Made by a program: the position numbers and the translations under genes. From Epiperipatus broadwayi (lineage: Eukaryota > Onychophora > Udeonychophora > Euonychophora > Peripatidae), in assembly GCA_028023455.1 (NCBI GenBank), contig JAQFVV010006220.1:10869916-10933915 (forward strand): a stretch of DNA of 64,000 nt, in the 5' to 3' direction. A model generated the notes under the pieces. It saw only the letters and a list, made by a program, of their open reading frames with translations, had not been told where the DNA came from and ran no database searches. Positions 46,230 to 60,375 of this stretch are shown here, piece after piece. How positions within the stretch are numbered: position 1 is the first letter of the stretch; every line of letters starts with the position of its first letter.

Positions 46230-48979
46230 ATTTTCTTCATATATTTATTCCAGTGAAGATGTGATTTTACAATAATAGATTCTCTTGTATTATACCAGTG
46301 AAGCTGAATTGGTCTTATGATATTGCTGTATATTTTTTGATATTTTATGAAATATTAAATGAATTTTTTTGGATGCCTTATGTTATATTCAATAATTGGT
46401 TCAAGTCTCATTTTTATATACAAAATTAGGTAAAATAACAACTCCATATACAAGGAATTTAGTTGTAGTAGCTGTAGCACTAAAACTATAACCAACATAA
46501 GCATTTTAAATCACATACATATTTATTGTCTTTATATTGAAAATATTTCCATTGAGATGGAGAAAAGGAGAGGACATATTTTCAACTGTAACATTGAAAA
46601 ACACATAATATATTCTAAGTATATCACTGATTTGCAAACTTGTATACCAAAATCAGGATTTTTTCGTATTTTTAGTTCAATAATATGATTGGTGATATGA
46701 CAAATACTTGAATTAGATTATGGTATATATTACTCAAAATAATAAAGTTTGGTATATAATTGTTATCTTATATCACTTATATTCAATTTTATGATAATTT
46801 TTTACAACATATAAAGCTTAAATATTCCAAATCATTTATTTATTTTACTAAGCATGTATCTAATTCCATTATTATACAATATATATTTCAGACCTCATCT
46901 TTGAATTTTAAGACCTTATAGTTTTTTGATCAAACATATTGGTTATACTAGATGGAATTTAAAGTATGAACAAGGATCATTACATTACTTTTTGGAGTTT
47001 TTATGTTGTTGTTATTTACAAAGGTTTTTAATGCTGATTCCCATGGATTTATTAAAAGCATATTGGTTCAATAATAAAAATATGTTTCACCAACAAGTGT
47101 TGACATAATATATTTTGTCATATATTTGATAAAAAATTAAAAACAAATTTGCAATATATCACTATAAATATCTTTCTCATGTAATGAAGTTTGTTGAAAA
47201 AAATTTGATTTAGGATTAAGGAGTACATAGTTTAAAAATTTAATTTCTGGTTTTCACAACAGATAGTAAAGAAGTTTAAAATATTCAATATTTCTGATGA
47301 TGTAAAAATTTGTTTAATTACTTAAACTTTAATCATCTAATAGATGCAATGGCAGCATAATATAACCAGAGAGAAATATTATTTTTTTTGAGAGAGTTGT
47401 ATCAATATATTGACAGATGACAGTAAAAGTTTTAAGGTGATGAATATTTAATGTGGATTTAAAACATCCCTTTTACATATATTGCTACAAACATCTTAAG
47501 TTTACATTTGTTAACAAATATTACTGCATTGAGAATTTCCAAATGAATGTGTTATTTATGAATGTACCGTAAATTCAAATCAAGAAACAATCATAAGCTA
47601 TAGTAACAGGAAGTACATACTGGCAATATTTTTGTTGATCCTAATTTTAAATTTTTCTAATATGAGTTTGTTCCATAACTAATTTATTTTTATTTTGAGA
47701 TACATTTACAATCTTTAGAAAGATTGAAGACATTTTTTAAAAGTAATAAAAATCATATTATTTACAACAATTTATCAAAAAGAGGACTTTTTAGAAAATA
47801 TTTGCAGCAGTTTGTTTATGAGCTAAGATAATACATCTATGGATAAAGTATTTTATAATTTTTTGATTAAAAAATTGGAAATATTCTCATGTGTGCTAAG
47901 TAAAGTTCATAAACACAATTTTTTCACTTTTTGTAAGAATATCTATATTCTACAATATCAATTATAACTACAAATTTAAAAAAAGCATTTTCAAACAGTG
48001 TAAATCATTTGGACCGCTAGGTAGTTAATGAGAGAATACCTATGTATAGATTATATGAGAATAAGTGACAAAGCATCATAGGTAACAAAGTCATTTATAT
48101 GTTCAAAGTCAAGTTTTGCAATTGCATTATACATAACTTTAACTTAGCTTACATAAAAATTGTTTTCTGAAATAGAAAGATAAATGTGTGTCATTTGAAT
48201 CTATCATCCCATGATAACAATAGAATATTGATCTTTATGAAAATTTTATGATCAAAGATCATTTGGCTTAGGATAAATGTTAAGATTTTGTTTTTTAAAT
48301 GTTTAAATTATGTTATTGCTAAGATAGATAATTTTTTTGACATATAGTTAATAATAGGAATTTAAAAGCAATATAAAGTTTAAACAGTCTAAATTTTTGG
48401 TACAGTTGATGAGATTAACTTTAAAATTAAAATTGATGTTAAAGTGAAATGTAATCACTATAATAGTGTGGAAAAGCAATATTCAGTAATATTTTTGAGA
48501 GAGTATATTTTTCTTTTATTAGTAGTAACTTATATATTATTTGCATAATAAGTTCTAGTATGATTAATTAATGTTGTAAAAAACTGAATAATTTGGATGA
48601 TTCTGATCATTTTCAGAGAGTTCAAATAAGTTGATAATTAAGACTTACCAACCATAATAATATAAAAACATTGAATTCTATACCTTAATTTTGTGACTGA
48701 TACATGTGTGACAAGCTAAAACAGAGATTATTTAAAATATTATTAAATTTTATCTGAGTTATACAAGTAGTTAAACAGAGATAATGAGTTAATGATATAC
48801 ATACATGATGTATGAAAATAGTACATGTGCAGATTAAATTAGAAATAAGTCGAAGAACAATTCAATTAAAATAGCATTTTTAGAATTTGAAAAAAATGAA
48901 AACTTAAGAAATATGATAATATAATCCTTGATAATATATGCACTTTCCATACAATTATAAAATTCTATCAAACTAAGAT
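46230..48979. other. AT-rich stretch without recognisable gene
   Basis: No motif, splice-site-flanked open frame or repeat structure identified. Confidence 0.45.
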
Positions 48980-49288
48980 GTAAAATAAAATTAATAAGAA
49001 AGTCTTAAATGCATTGAGCCAGCTTTCAGAATTTTGCTGCCAAAATTATAGTGCAGAGGTTTGTGCTATTGCAAGGGATCTTCATTCCATCAATAGAAAA
49101 GTTTCCTCCCATTATCTAAAAAATGGAACATCTAATTTACATATAGTGCTTGATTGACATATTCGTCTTTGCCACTATATATGCATATTTTTAATAGTGC
49201 AGTCCTATTCAGCACTATGATTATGGAAGCAATCTGTTGAAAGCTGGCTTAATTCTTTTATAACTTTCTTATTAGTTTTATTTTACCC
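48980..49288. repeat. Foldback element, about 310 bp
   Basis: The left arm (about 48980-49056: GTAAAATAAAATTAATAAGA, then GAGCCAGCTTTCAGA and TATAGTGC) is matched by the reverse complement of the right arm (about 49208-49288). The right arm reads GGTAAAATAAAACTAATAAG, AAGCCAGCTTTCAAC and CATAGTGC. The spacer is about 150 bp. Similar in form to the other foldback elements here but unrelated in sequence as far as I can see. Confidence 0.75.
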
Positions 49289-52200
49289 TTTCATATTAAC
49301 TTGAACAGTACAAGTTTGCTAGATAATGGCAAAATTAAGTTTGGTTGTAAGGTTTTGGGAGGAGATTGATAATCTACTTAAAGCATCACCTAGGAATTAT
49401 ATTTCTTAGTTTCCAAAAGTCAATTTGCTTTCTCAAAATTGAACCTAAATGTTTGATTTTTTTATAATAAAAAAAATAGTCATTCATTAGATATTGTAAC
49501 ATGAAATGATTGGAAAAAGAAACAACTATATAGTTTATTGTTATAACTATTATGTTTAGCTTTCAAAGGGCATATATTATCTATATTAATACTATTACTC
49601 CTTGAGTTGGTTTTCTGCTTTTATAATAGGAATTCTTTTAATATGTCAAAAAATGTAATATTAATTATCTTGGTCACTTAAAGATGTCTATGTTCCACTT
49701 GTGCCATTGACAAAATCTTGAGTTTACTACTGATCCCTGCTAATTTGGAGGTATAATGTGAAGATTGACAGTGATTATAAATTTATGACTTGATACTTTT
49801 TAGTGGGTGGTTGTTAGAAATAGAGTTTTTTTATTGCCTTACGCTATATTATTTGAAATAATTCAGTCAGAATGTTGCATATTTTGAGTAGGATTTCTAG
49901 TGGGTTTTTATAAGTAAGATCCAGACTCAATTAGTAAATAAACATAATGGCATTAATTTTTTCATTTGTAGAACTTAGCTCAGGTGGTTGCTCATTTATA
50001 TTTTATAATGATTAAATAAAATATTTTAGATTTGAGGATTAAAAAGCTTCTATATAAATAGAAATTTGTTGTATGGTTTTCTGAAAGTGATATCTTGTTG
50101 TGGTAGTGGAGTAGAATGTGTTGGTTGAATATTATCTCAGATTTTAAAAGGTAACTAAAATTGTCATAGTAGCTTTGTTTATTTAACTTTAAGCCATTTT
50201 AGATCCTCATAATTTGCATTAGAAAGCAATATACTTAGTCAATACATGAAACATTTCAACTCAAAATCTTTACTAATATCTGAGATACATATATGATAAG
50301 TTAATACTTTTGAATTATTTCTTGCCATAATTTTAAAACTTTTTGTAGTAATATCTTATTTTTACTGTGAATATTTATATTACAAAGTTTAAATGCATAT
50401 GTATATTGCTTTATTGAAAAGTATAGGATTTGTTTGTACAGTATGTTTATTTTTTTTAATTATAGATTCTCCATATATTTTGTATTAGTACTCAAGAGAT
50501 AGATGTGGAAGCATCTATGGATCCTGCCAAAAAAAAATTAAATAGGACAGAAAATTAAAAAAAAAAAAGCTAAGAGTAAAGATTTAGGAATGCTAATTGG
50601 ACCAAAAGTTATAAAACAATTTTTATAATTTAGAAATAAGTATTATTATGGATAAACAGCATTTTATTAAGTGTTGTAAATATTCCGTAACTGAGATTAA
50701 AGTTTAAAAAAGATTTGTAAAAAATAAAATACTGTTTTATATAAAACTGAGACTTAGACAAAAAAAAAAGAAATGATTTAAAAATATAAAAAAGTAAATT
50801 CAGAGAAAATGGTAACAATAAAAAAAAATTGTAAGATAGAGTTTACAAATATAGTGGAATAAAAAATTTATTGAAGATATTTTTAAAAAAATCTGGATAG
50901 ACAAATTTAAAACAGAGAAACTATAAATGATATGTTGAATGAGAGTGTGAAGGTTTGTCTGTGACCTTAATGATAGAGATAGACATTAGTAATTGAGAAA
51001 CCAAGAAAATAATAAAAGTACATAACAAAATTAGTTTGTGGCAATGTATAAGACTTTAATAAAATAATAGATAGGTTTGTTTATTTTCTGACTCATTCAT
51101 AAATTCGTATTAATATTTTACAGTGAAGTTAAATTATGGTTTTTATGGGAGAGACAGACATCATTTACATTATAAAAATTAACTGAAAGATTGATTGTTT
51201 TCATTGAAAAGATATGACTGAGAGTAGAATACACCAGAGAACTGCAATTAATCCAGATGATGAAATCTTTCAGAAAGAAAAGTTTGTCCAAGAAGTTAAA
51301 TGAGACAATATGGCTAAATATTAAATAAATTGGTTAATAGACCAGAATGTTCTTTATATAGATATATCTGTGGTAACAAATAAGTTTGGATGACCATAAA
51401 AAACTCATTTCTAATATTCTGCCTTTCTATCTTTTTTTTTTTTGTTTTAAATTGGAATAATCATTCTGTTTTATAAATGGTTGATACTGATGCTCATTAC
51501 TAAGACTCTTTCATTAATCATCCTTTTATACGGATTAATTAAATGCTCTAAATATATATGAACGTAATAATGGATGACCTACTTACAAATTGATTCTGTC
51601 TCAAGATGGTGATTACATTGTCAGAAATATCATAAACAAATATAAAGCATCTAGTATATGTTTCATTTAATTTTAGGATTATTTTCAAAATCTGATAATT
51701 TTAGAGGTTATCAAATCTATTACATAAGGAAAAATCCTGATTCGTACTCCTGACAATATTAATCATCGATCACTTTTACTTTTTAAAGATAGTTATTGTT
51801 TATATTTAGTAAAAAGGTACCTAGATATTTTTTTTTCGAAAGCAAAAAAAAAAATGCACACTCCTATACATAAAAAATTTTACAATAAAAAATTATATAT
51901 TAAAAAAAACTGATTGCAACTTTATAAATATTTACAAAGGAAGCTACTGGCAGGATACACAAGTAGTTGATAGTAGAACACATTTAGATATAAAGGTCAA
52001 CGATGAATAATAATTAAACAGACCCAACAAAAAGCTTTTACTGCGATGTAGAATAGGATATAGGTTTATCCAAGGCTAGATATTGTATATAATATTAACA
52101 GTTTTTTCTGTTTTCTTCTTTTCCTTCTTCTGTTACTTAAGGACTAGTAATTGTGAGTCTCTCATATCATCAGACAACTCCTTATACTAACTATAATAAT

Positions 52201-55200
52201 GGGGTTCTTTGTTCATACAACAACTTTTCTATTCTTTAACTACACACACTGCATATATTTATGACTCCAATTTCTCTCTTTTTACTTTTTTTTTAAGATC
52301 TCAACATTCTAGAATTAAAAAAGTAGTGATGTGATTAGGTTTAATAGGCTGATAGTCCTTAGTTATGATTACTAATGAGTCAGCTTAAAACTGGGTTTCA
52401 GTAAGACATGAGTTTCAGCTCCAAAAATTGCACATTTAGACAGCCTTATTTAGGGATCCCTCTGCACACCATGGAAGTGGAAGGACCTAGAAAATATGGT
52501 TTGAAAATGGCCTGTCTCACATGTTCTAATAAGATTACTGCATCTGACAGATTACTCATTTCAGTAGTAGAAATAATAAGAATAATAATATCAATAGTAG
52601 TGGTTAAGCAAAAAAAAGTGATAGTACTAAAATTCAAACAAACAGAAGAATAGATCACGTTTTCTCCATATATTCAAATTTGTGGTTTACAGAGTGGATT
52701 TTATAGTCATCATAAAACTCATTTCTCAAGTGTTTTTTTCTCTATATATTCTTTTTTTTTTTAGTTCGACTGGCCATACTCATTTATGAGTGGAGTTTAT
52801 TATTATTATTAAAATATTTTATTGTTTATTATCATTTCTTTTTTTAAAAAAAAAAGATTTATTTTTAGCAAGAGTTTGGCATCACTTCTAGTTATCACTT
52901 TAAAAAATTTCCATAATATAAATAGAATTTATGAATAATTATAAACTTCGCTTTTTTTTTTTTAGCAAAATCGTGGTTTTCTATGAACAATCTTCCTTAA
53001 AGAATGAGTATTTTTTTTACTCATTCTACATAAAATTCCAAAAAAATACAACTGATAAGAGCTTTATTAACCTCTTACACACATTCAATAGAATTTATAT
53101 GCTCTCTTTTTGCTTTGTGTTTAGTGCATTTATATTTAGAATATGTTTAAATGATAAAAAATAGTATTAATTTTATACTGTAGAATTTTGACTTCTTCGA
53201 AAATAATTAATGTTTTGGTATAAAAAGTTATTTGTAAGCATATTATAAAATGATTTATTAAAATGAAACCAATAGTTACATATCTGTGATTTCATCTCTA
53301 ATAAAAGTATATGCAAGGATATTTATGAAAAATTTGAAATTATTTTAAAGATTTTTTTAAACTCTATTGGATTTTATGAATATAAATATATTGAAATATA
53401 AAGTATTCTGATATATATATTTAAGTCAGTATTATTTTTTTTACAGTAAATAAATTTGATTTTACTTATATATTAGTTATAATAATTATTCTACTCATGG
53501 GTAGAAAAAATTTATGAATATAATAATACTATGATCAGTCAATAACAAGTGATCACTATTAGTGATAGTTTGTCATTGCTTGTAATTACAAAGATATCTT
53601 CCACAGCTCTCCACTCAAAGGAATATTGAAAAAAAAAGCTATATTAAACAGGTCTTCTAATGGTCAATTAGTGAAAGTTTGATCTGTTTTCCAAGCGTAT
53701 TCTATCCTCTATCTAAGAATAATTACACATTTATTAGCAATCAATATTGGAAAGTTAATTGGATTTGCAATAAATCCACCTGATTAAAACCTAAATTTTT
53801 CTTCCAATCTGAGCCATTTACATTAGAGATAGATATACTAGTGTTATACTTGGAAATCCTTCATATATATCAAAAGCCCAAAAAAATCTACATCATAAAA
53901 TTATATTCATTTTTTAATACTTTGTACAATTTTTTATTTTGAAAAATTCTTTTATTAAAATAAGATCTGAAAATGTTTTATCGAACGTGTAACTCATAAA
54001 GATTACTTTGAATATCTTGAATTAGATATTTATTTAGAAATCCCATTTGTATATAATAGCTACATAATAGCAATATATCAAAATTGATAGAAAGAATATG
54101 TTTATATAAATCGGCACTGTTAAATGAAGGTGTTTGTTCGACCAGCAGAAAAAATTGTTATGACGTTAAAAATCAAAAAATGCTATTAAACTGTCGAAAC
54201 TATTATGATATTGCTTTACTAAACATTCTGAATTGGGGATGGGGGACAATACATCTGGAATATTTTAAACAAAGTTTTGTATGTAATAAAATCATTATTA
54301 ACATTGCTATTAACAATTAAGAAGAAAAATTGATAAAAACCCATTTAATACAAGTGTGACGTGAAAGGTTTGATCGACACTTATTGACTAAATCAACTCA
54401 ATTTTCGATTCCAATGACATTCTAATGTTATGATGCCAAATTGTAACATTATCTGAGAATTTAAATTAAATTGCAAACAAACATTATTTATTAAACAGGC
54501 ACAACAAACAAGATCTCATTTAAATGTGCTTTTTATTTATTAATTATTAAATACTTCATAAGTTAAAATATATTACGTACTACATAAATTTGAATAAATT
54601 TATTTTACACTATATAAAGATAAATATTAATTCATTTTATACTATATAAAGATAAACATATATATATACTTATAAATCGTTTTACAGCTAAAAATTCTGA
54701 TTTTTCAGAAGAATATAATGAGAAAAAACGTTGATAAATACTGATTTAAACTAATATATCTAGCATGGTTTAATCCTCTGGTAAAATAGTAAATTCTGCA
54801 GCTCAAGATCCATGGATAATAACTATCATTTAAGATACTTGAACTTCTTAACAATAAACCATTTAATTATTATTTCTTACTTATTAAACTACTACATATA
54901 TTATGAATATTATGAATAATTTTTTCCTAAAAAGTTTTACTTATGTATTTTTATAAACATAAAAATAAGATTAAATAATTACGAAATAAAATTTGCTGAA
55001 AAAATTGAAAATTTAAAAGAAAAAAAAGAGATAATAAGTTTAATGTTCATGATTCATTTAATAAGATACTGCAAAAGTAATGTGTAACTATCTAATAAAT
55101 AAAAAATAATAACTAAGAGTATATGTTTTTAGATCATTTTAGAGATGACTATATTAATCAATTAATTTTCAAAAAGTTAGAAATTTTTATATAGATTTTA

Positions 55201-58200
55201 GTTCAATTATCAGCATTTGCTATAATAGTCACTATATATGCATTAGATAATACTAAATGAAATAATAAAATGTATCTAATATAAAAAGGAAAATAAATAT
55301 GTATCATACTGACACAACAAAAATTAAATTAGAAACAAAAATGAAATACCATTTAAATGATAAGTATTCCACTATATTGTAATGGAATGGGCCGTGACCT
55401 TATGTGACAGTAAACTTGATAGGCTGTCAGAGTGGGTGAAAAAGCTTATCTAGGATTTCTAAATATATAAACTCATGTTCACCCTGATCTCATTCCTGGG
55501 AGATGATGTACTAACACACAAACATATGTCAAAAGTTTAACTGTATACTCATTCCTTTTCTCCATCTTTAACTTCTGTTAATCCTGCAGTTCAAGCTTAG
55601 GGAGAATATGCATAATATTCTGCCTCAGGGATATCAATATCACTATCTATAATTTGCGAGCAAGTGATAAATTGAGAACTGAATATAGAGAAAACACAAA
55701 CGAGTCTTTAATTAAAAATCATTTATTTAACAAATTTATTTATAATTACCATAATTTAGCCAACGAGGTTATAACAAAAGCAAGTAATTTATTTAGATAT
55801 TGATAGACCTTCTTTGATTATTATGGTTAACATCACTGACCCACTTCCTGTTTCTTTTCAAAGAATAATTATCCAACATCAATACTAACAAAAAATTAAA
55901 TTACAACTTGTTATTATGTTTCTTCTTGCTTGCTAATTCAAAATTTTATCAAAATTGTAATTCGTTATTTTTAATAAGTTTATTGATAAGTTCATATCAA
56001 TAATGTGGTGGTGGTCTGGGATCCCCTCCAATGCTATTGTTGTCTATCTCTACAGAGAGAGGAAAACTATTTACATTAGACATTATTAATCATATATACC
56101 AAAAATAAATAAATAAAAGACAAAATGATTAGTAATATCAAACAAAAAATAAATAACAATGTCACTGTACAAGTGTTGGCATTTAATCTATAATAGGATA
56201 AAATCTTACCTCTCATCTGGTGACGATTAAATTCAACTGTAAATTCATGCCTGAACCTATATTTTATTTCAATTAACAATTAAAGCTAAAAGTGCTTTTC
56301 CCTTTTCTAACCTATCATGAGTTTACATCCATCTTTAATCTATATTAAAGGAAAGAAATAAACAAAAATATTGATACGTAACATAAAATAGAATTATGAC
56401 ATCAACTTAAGATCAATTAAGAATCCATAAGGAAAATGTCCTAAAGATTATAAAGGTCTTCATTGATCCAATTCATGTTCCAATTTGTGGGGTTTGAGTG
56501 TTCTAGAACATGCATGTTGGTGATCAGAATTTCTCTCTTTATATGGTCTGCTTTGAGATATTAAGTTTGCAGTGTCACATCCAAATAATAAAGTTGGCGT
56601 TGATCACAGCAGAGATGAATAGATGCTATTCAAATTAAATTTGGTTTTAGCTGTTACAGCTCCATGGGTGATAACTTTTTTTACACTGATGTAACTTCAC
56701 ATTAAGCAGCACATGGTTGTATATGTTTCTGTATATGTAGTTGATAAAAGTTGTTGAGAAGCAAAATATTTGTTGTTAGATATATGAAGTTAGAATTGAT
56801 CTACTCTCTGGCTCAAACTTAAAACTACTTTTGAAATATTGGATAGTTTAAAGCTACTTGGGGGTTTATAATTCAAAATCCTTTAGTTGTCTGGGTTTAA
56901 ATCCATACACCTTAAATTTCTAACTTTAATTTGTATTCACTGAGACAATTCTGTTAATGTTTTATTTTGATGGAGGCTGATTTCTCTGTTCAAACCACAG
57001 GTTTGATTTTTCAGCTCACAAAATGTACATGCTGGTTAGCTGATGAGAGTTTTTGATCTAATTTTTGAGAAGAAGGTTGTTTATTTATATCTTTTGCTAA
57101 TCACCAAAATGAGGTTGTTTTATTTAAAGTAAATTTGATGATTTCAAACAGCAATTTTGTGTTCATGCATTGGATTAATTATTTACATCACTTGCTGTGA
57201 TTAATATATATATTTATGATAAATTAATAACAATAAAAATTTCATTTATTATTTCTCCTTTAAGTTTTTTTTCTTGCTTGTGTCTAAACTTGATCATCCT
57301 TTCCTTGTAATGTGTGTAAATTACATGACAACTGGTGAAAGGTTTTTAACAAAGGTAAGTATTAGTATCTAAGTTTTATAGTTTAGTTTAGATAATGTGT
57401 TTATCATATGCTTATTAAATGTTTAATTATAAAAAAAATTAAACATTTAATTATAGAAACAATTAATTGTTTCTCAGCTACAGTGTTTGTGACCAATTTC
57501 ATCTTTTGGTAATAAGTTTTATTTGATTTGCATTCTCATTATACATATAGCTTGCTTTTTATTACATATAGAAAATATTATTATTATGGATCTTAGGTTT
57601 GACTTATATAAGCGTGTTTTTAATGGTTTTGGAGGGGTGTAAGGATGACATCTTACAATATAAATATATATACAAAAAATATAAACATGATAAATGATAG
57701 AAAATATAAAAAATTATCAAGAAAGATTTGTCAAGGAATATTTATAAATAAAAAAATAATTTTGAATAAAATAAATGGATAAGTATAATATATGAATAAT
57801 TGTAAAATTAAAAAAAAAAATTGGGTGGAGGCAGGGAAAAATTGTGAATTTGGAATTAAAGAAAAAGTTAGTATAAAATTTAAATAATCATAAGAGAAAA
57901 AGGAAAGGAATAAATTATAAGAGTAAAGCAAGAAAGTAAAAAAGAATTTTATTTATTTATGAAGGTTTTAATGTTTTAATTTTAAAGTTATAATTTTAAT
58001 GTCTCTTTTTATATATAAGAAATAAAAGATAGATATATATAGTCTTGTAAGTTATATTTTAAAAAATGTATACAAAAATTTTTACTGTATTTTTTAATTT
58101 AAAATCACTTGCCAATGGCCATATAAAATGACAGAAATATATGGTAAAAAATATGTTAATAATTTTGATTCACATAAAATAACAAGTTTTAAAAGATTAA

Positions 58201-58384
58201 ATTGATAAGTATTTGTTGAAGTATTGGAATATATATAATGAATATATTGAAACTCATATTTGGATGAGAAACAAAAAAAGGATACTAAAATATACAGTGA
58301 AAATATATATATTTTTTTATATTACTCTGAATGTGCAAAATATATATAAATGAGTAAATAAAAATGGACACAGTTTTTTTTTAT
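49289..58384. other. Long AT-rich stretch without confident gene
   Basis: About 9 kb in which I can support no gene. The plus-strand frame at 52408-52653 (MSFSSKNCTFRQPYLGIPLH...) has a more protein-like first half than its neighbours, but no family is recognised. A short direct repeat with the core CACTATATAAAGATAAA/TACTATATAAAGATAAA lies at about 54607-54660. Slightly GC-richer blocks at 55385-55670 and 56440-57010 have no identifiable content. A small inverted repeat TAAATGTTTAATTATA/TTAAACATTTA is at about 57417-57450. Confidence 0.4.
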
Positions 58385-59249
58385 CATTTTTTTTAATGAC
58401 AGAATTTAACAATGTACACAATAAACAGTAAGATGTTTGTTGGCTTTCTTTTCAGCAACATTACAACATGATACCAAAGTAGAATCAAATTTTATAGTCA
58501 GTACAGTACTAGACATTAACCTCAATCATACCAGTGGCTTGTATTAACAACATTATTTTTAACAAGCTTTTTTTTTAAAATTTTAAGTATACATTCAACT
58601 TTTCAATTCACATATTACTACAATATCGAAACATTTTTAAAACACTAAATTTTAAAAACTGCAAAATATGTAAGATTTTATTTTTTATGTCTTTAGACAA
58701 AGAACATATGTGAAAAACTACTGCCAAGAAAGTATTAAGAAAAAATGCATTGTCTCCAAAAATATCCTCAAATTATAAACCACATACATTTAAAAATAGA
58801 GTTACATGTATATATTTATTATCTACTAATAATTTAAACCATATAAATATAATATTTAAAATAATCCAATGTTCTAATTTTTACAATTTTCTGTATCTAA
58901 AACATACAAGATCATCTGTAATTCAATCAAAATACATATAATCTATCATAACTGTATTATAGGTTATCAAGTATTTATTAATATTTTTGTAATTATCTGT
59001 CTGGAATGGATTGAATGAATTTAACATGATATTAGCATGTCAGATCACCACAATTCAAATAAGAAAACTGAAGAAAGATACAGTTCATGCCATAGAAGTA
59101 TAATACCTTTCTCTCCAATATAAAGTCTGATTCACAAGACCCACATGTGAGTTCTTTGTAGTCAATATATTTATACTTGTGACCAACTTCAATTACAATA
59201 GGGCATTTAGTCTGTATCCATGTCTTGCTAGGTTGGTTATGGGCAGATA
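58385..59249 (-). CDS. Possible 3'-terminal exon of an unidentified host gene
   Basis: On the minus strand an acceptor-like site (CAATTTTTTTTAG, with the AG at 59251-59250) precedes an open frame. Starting with two bases of a split codon, the frame reads SAHNQPSKTWIQTKCP, then VGHKYKYIDYKELTCGSCES and DFILERK, down to 59107. It either splices at a donor-like AAAG/GTATTA there or continues VLYFYGMNCIFLQF to a TAA at 59034-59032. Residue use is balanced, unlike the Phe/Ile/Lys-rich chance frames around it. The downstream sequence to about 58390 resembles a 3' untranslated region and contains ATTAAA near 58394 followed by an A-rich stretch. I recognise no family; two CxxC-like cysteines suggest an extracellular or metal-binding segment, but that is inference. 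Upstream exons would lie to the right. A chance open frame remains possible. Confidence 0.33.
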
Positions 59250-59929
59250 CTAAAAAAAATTGATTGCACTTAGAAAAACCTGTTATGTGGGAAAAAAGTC
59301 GAAGCTGTACCTAAATTTACATCTCAGGTTACTGCAAGAGAAGACTATTATAACAATTACCATTCTATGAAATTTTATAACAAAAATTTCAACAATCCAC
59401 TCTTATCAGATAATAACAAAATAGCACCTCATTACTATATATGTACATATATCATTAATGAATGAGCTGCATAATATACATATATATTTATAACGTATAA
59501 TAAAAAAGATAATAATAAAACAGATTCAATGCAAAACTACATTATCATACAAATGTTTTTTTATAGTTAGTGCATCAACATGCATATGGTCAGTATATAT
59601 TTTTCTGAGAATTTTAATCTTCAATTAAAAATACTTAGATATTCATTTACTTACCAATAATTGAATAACTATTATATTCATATACAGAGTGAATAAGAAA
59701 TAAATTTCTAAGTTTGTTTAAAAATTTACAACTACTTGGAATTGCACTTGAAATCATGAATGGCAGATGCATTAACTATTACACACAAAGCCTTTTTTAT
59801 AGTACATAATATTATTAAAATATTAATTATAATATACACACAAAGATATTTAACAATATAAAACAATCAATTACATATTAAATATATGATATGATGTCTG
59901 AAAGTTTATGTGCATAATGTTTTACTTGA

Positions 59930-60375
59930 TGTTATATGTTGGATTATTTTCATCATTTAATTGAATGGTTAAAGGTTTTAAAAAAATTCAGATTTTACGT
60001 TTTCTCTAAATATATTCAACTGCTAATAATAATATAAAGGTTAATATAGAACACAATTTTTTAGTAATATTAATTTTTCTTCTCTAGTGTTGCTAATCTG
60101 ACTAGTGACAACTATCATGGGAATTTTAAATTCGATATTTATAAATCTAGATGCCATTAATTCAATTCCCATACTAATTATCTCTGATCAATTTAGCAAC
60201 TCGTGAAAAAGATACAAAATAATATCATTTGAAATGCTGCATTCCATATTAACCTGTGTTTTATGACTAACATTTGAATGCAATTAGAAAAATATGAACA
60301 AAGTTTGAATTTTTATATGAACATTTAATAAACTAGATATTGAAAATTATCCAATATATAATTACCAATTATATG
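59930..60375. mobile_element. Penelope-derived foldback (family 2-like, non-coding)
   Basis: The left end (TTGGATTATTTTCATCATTT) and right end (reverse complement TTGGATAATTTTCAATATCT) match the family 2 PLE terminus TTGGACTATTTCTTTCATCT. Internal blocks also match the family 2 3' region: GTGTTGCTAATCTGACTAGT compares with GTGTTGCTGGCCTGGTCAGT at 44600, and ATATTCAACTGCTAATAAT compares with ACATTCAACTATTAGTAAT. About 440 bp, no coding region. No clear target duplication found. Confidence 0.65.

Noticed and set aside
52408-52653. 81-residue plus-strand open frame (MSFSSKNCTFRQPYLG...)
   Set aside because: The first half is protein-like but the second half is Ile/Val/Lys-rich AT translation; no splice signals, family or repeat identity seen.
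57262-57360. Open frame reading KLDHPFLVM and NYMTTGERFLTK ending at a strong donor-like AAAG/GTAAGT, resembling an AGC kinase
   Set aside because: The segment that should lie between the two kinase-like phrases is absent, the acceptor is weak, and no neighbouring kinase exon is visible. Too short to support.
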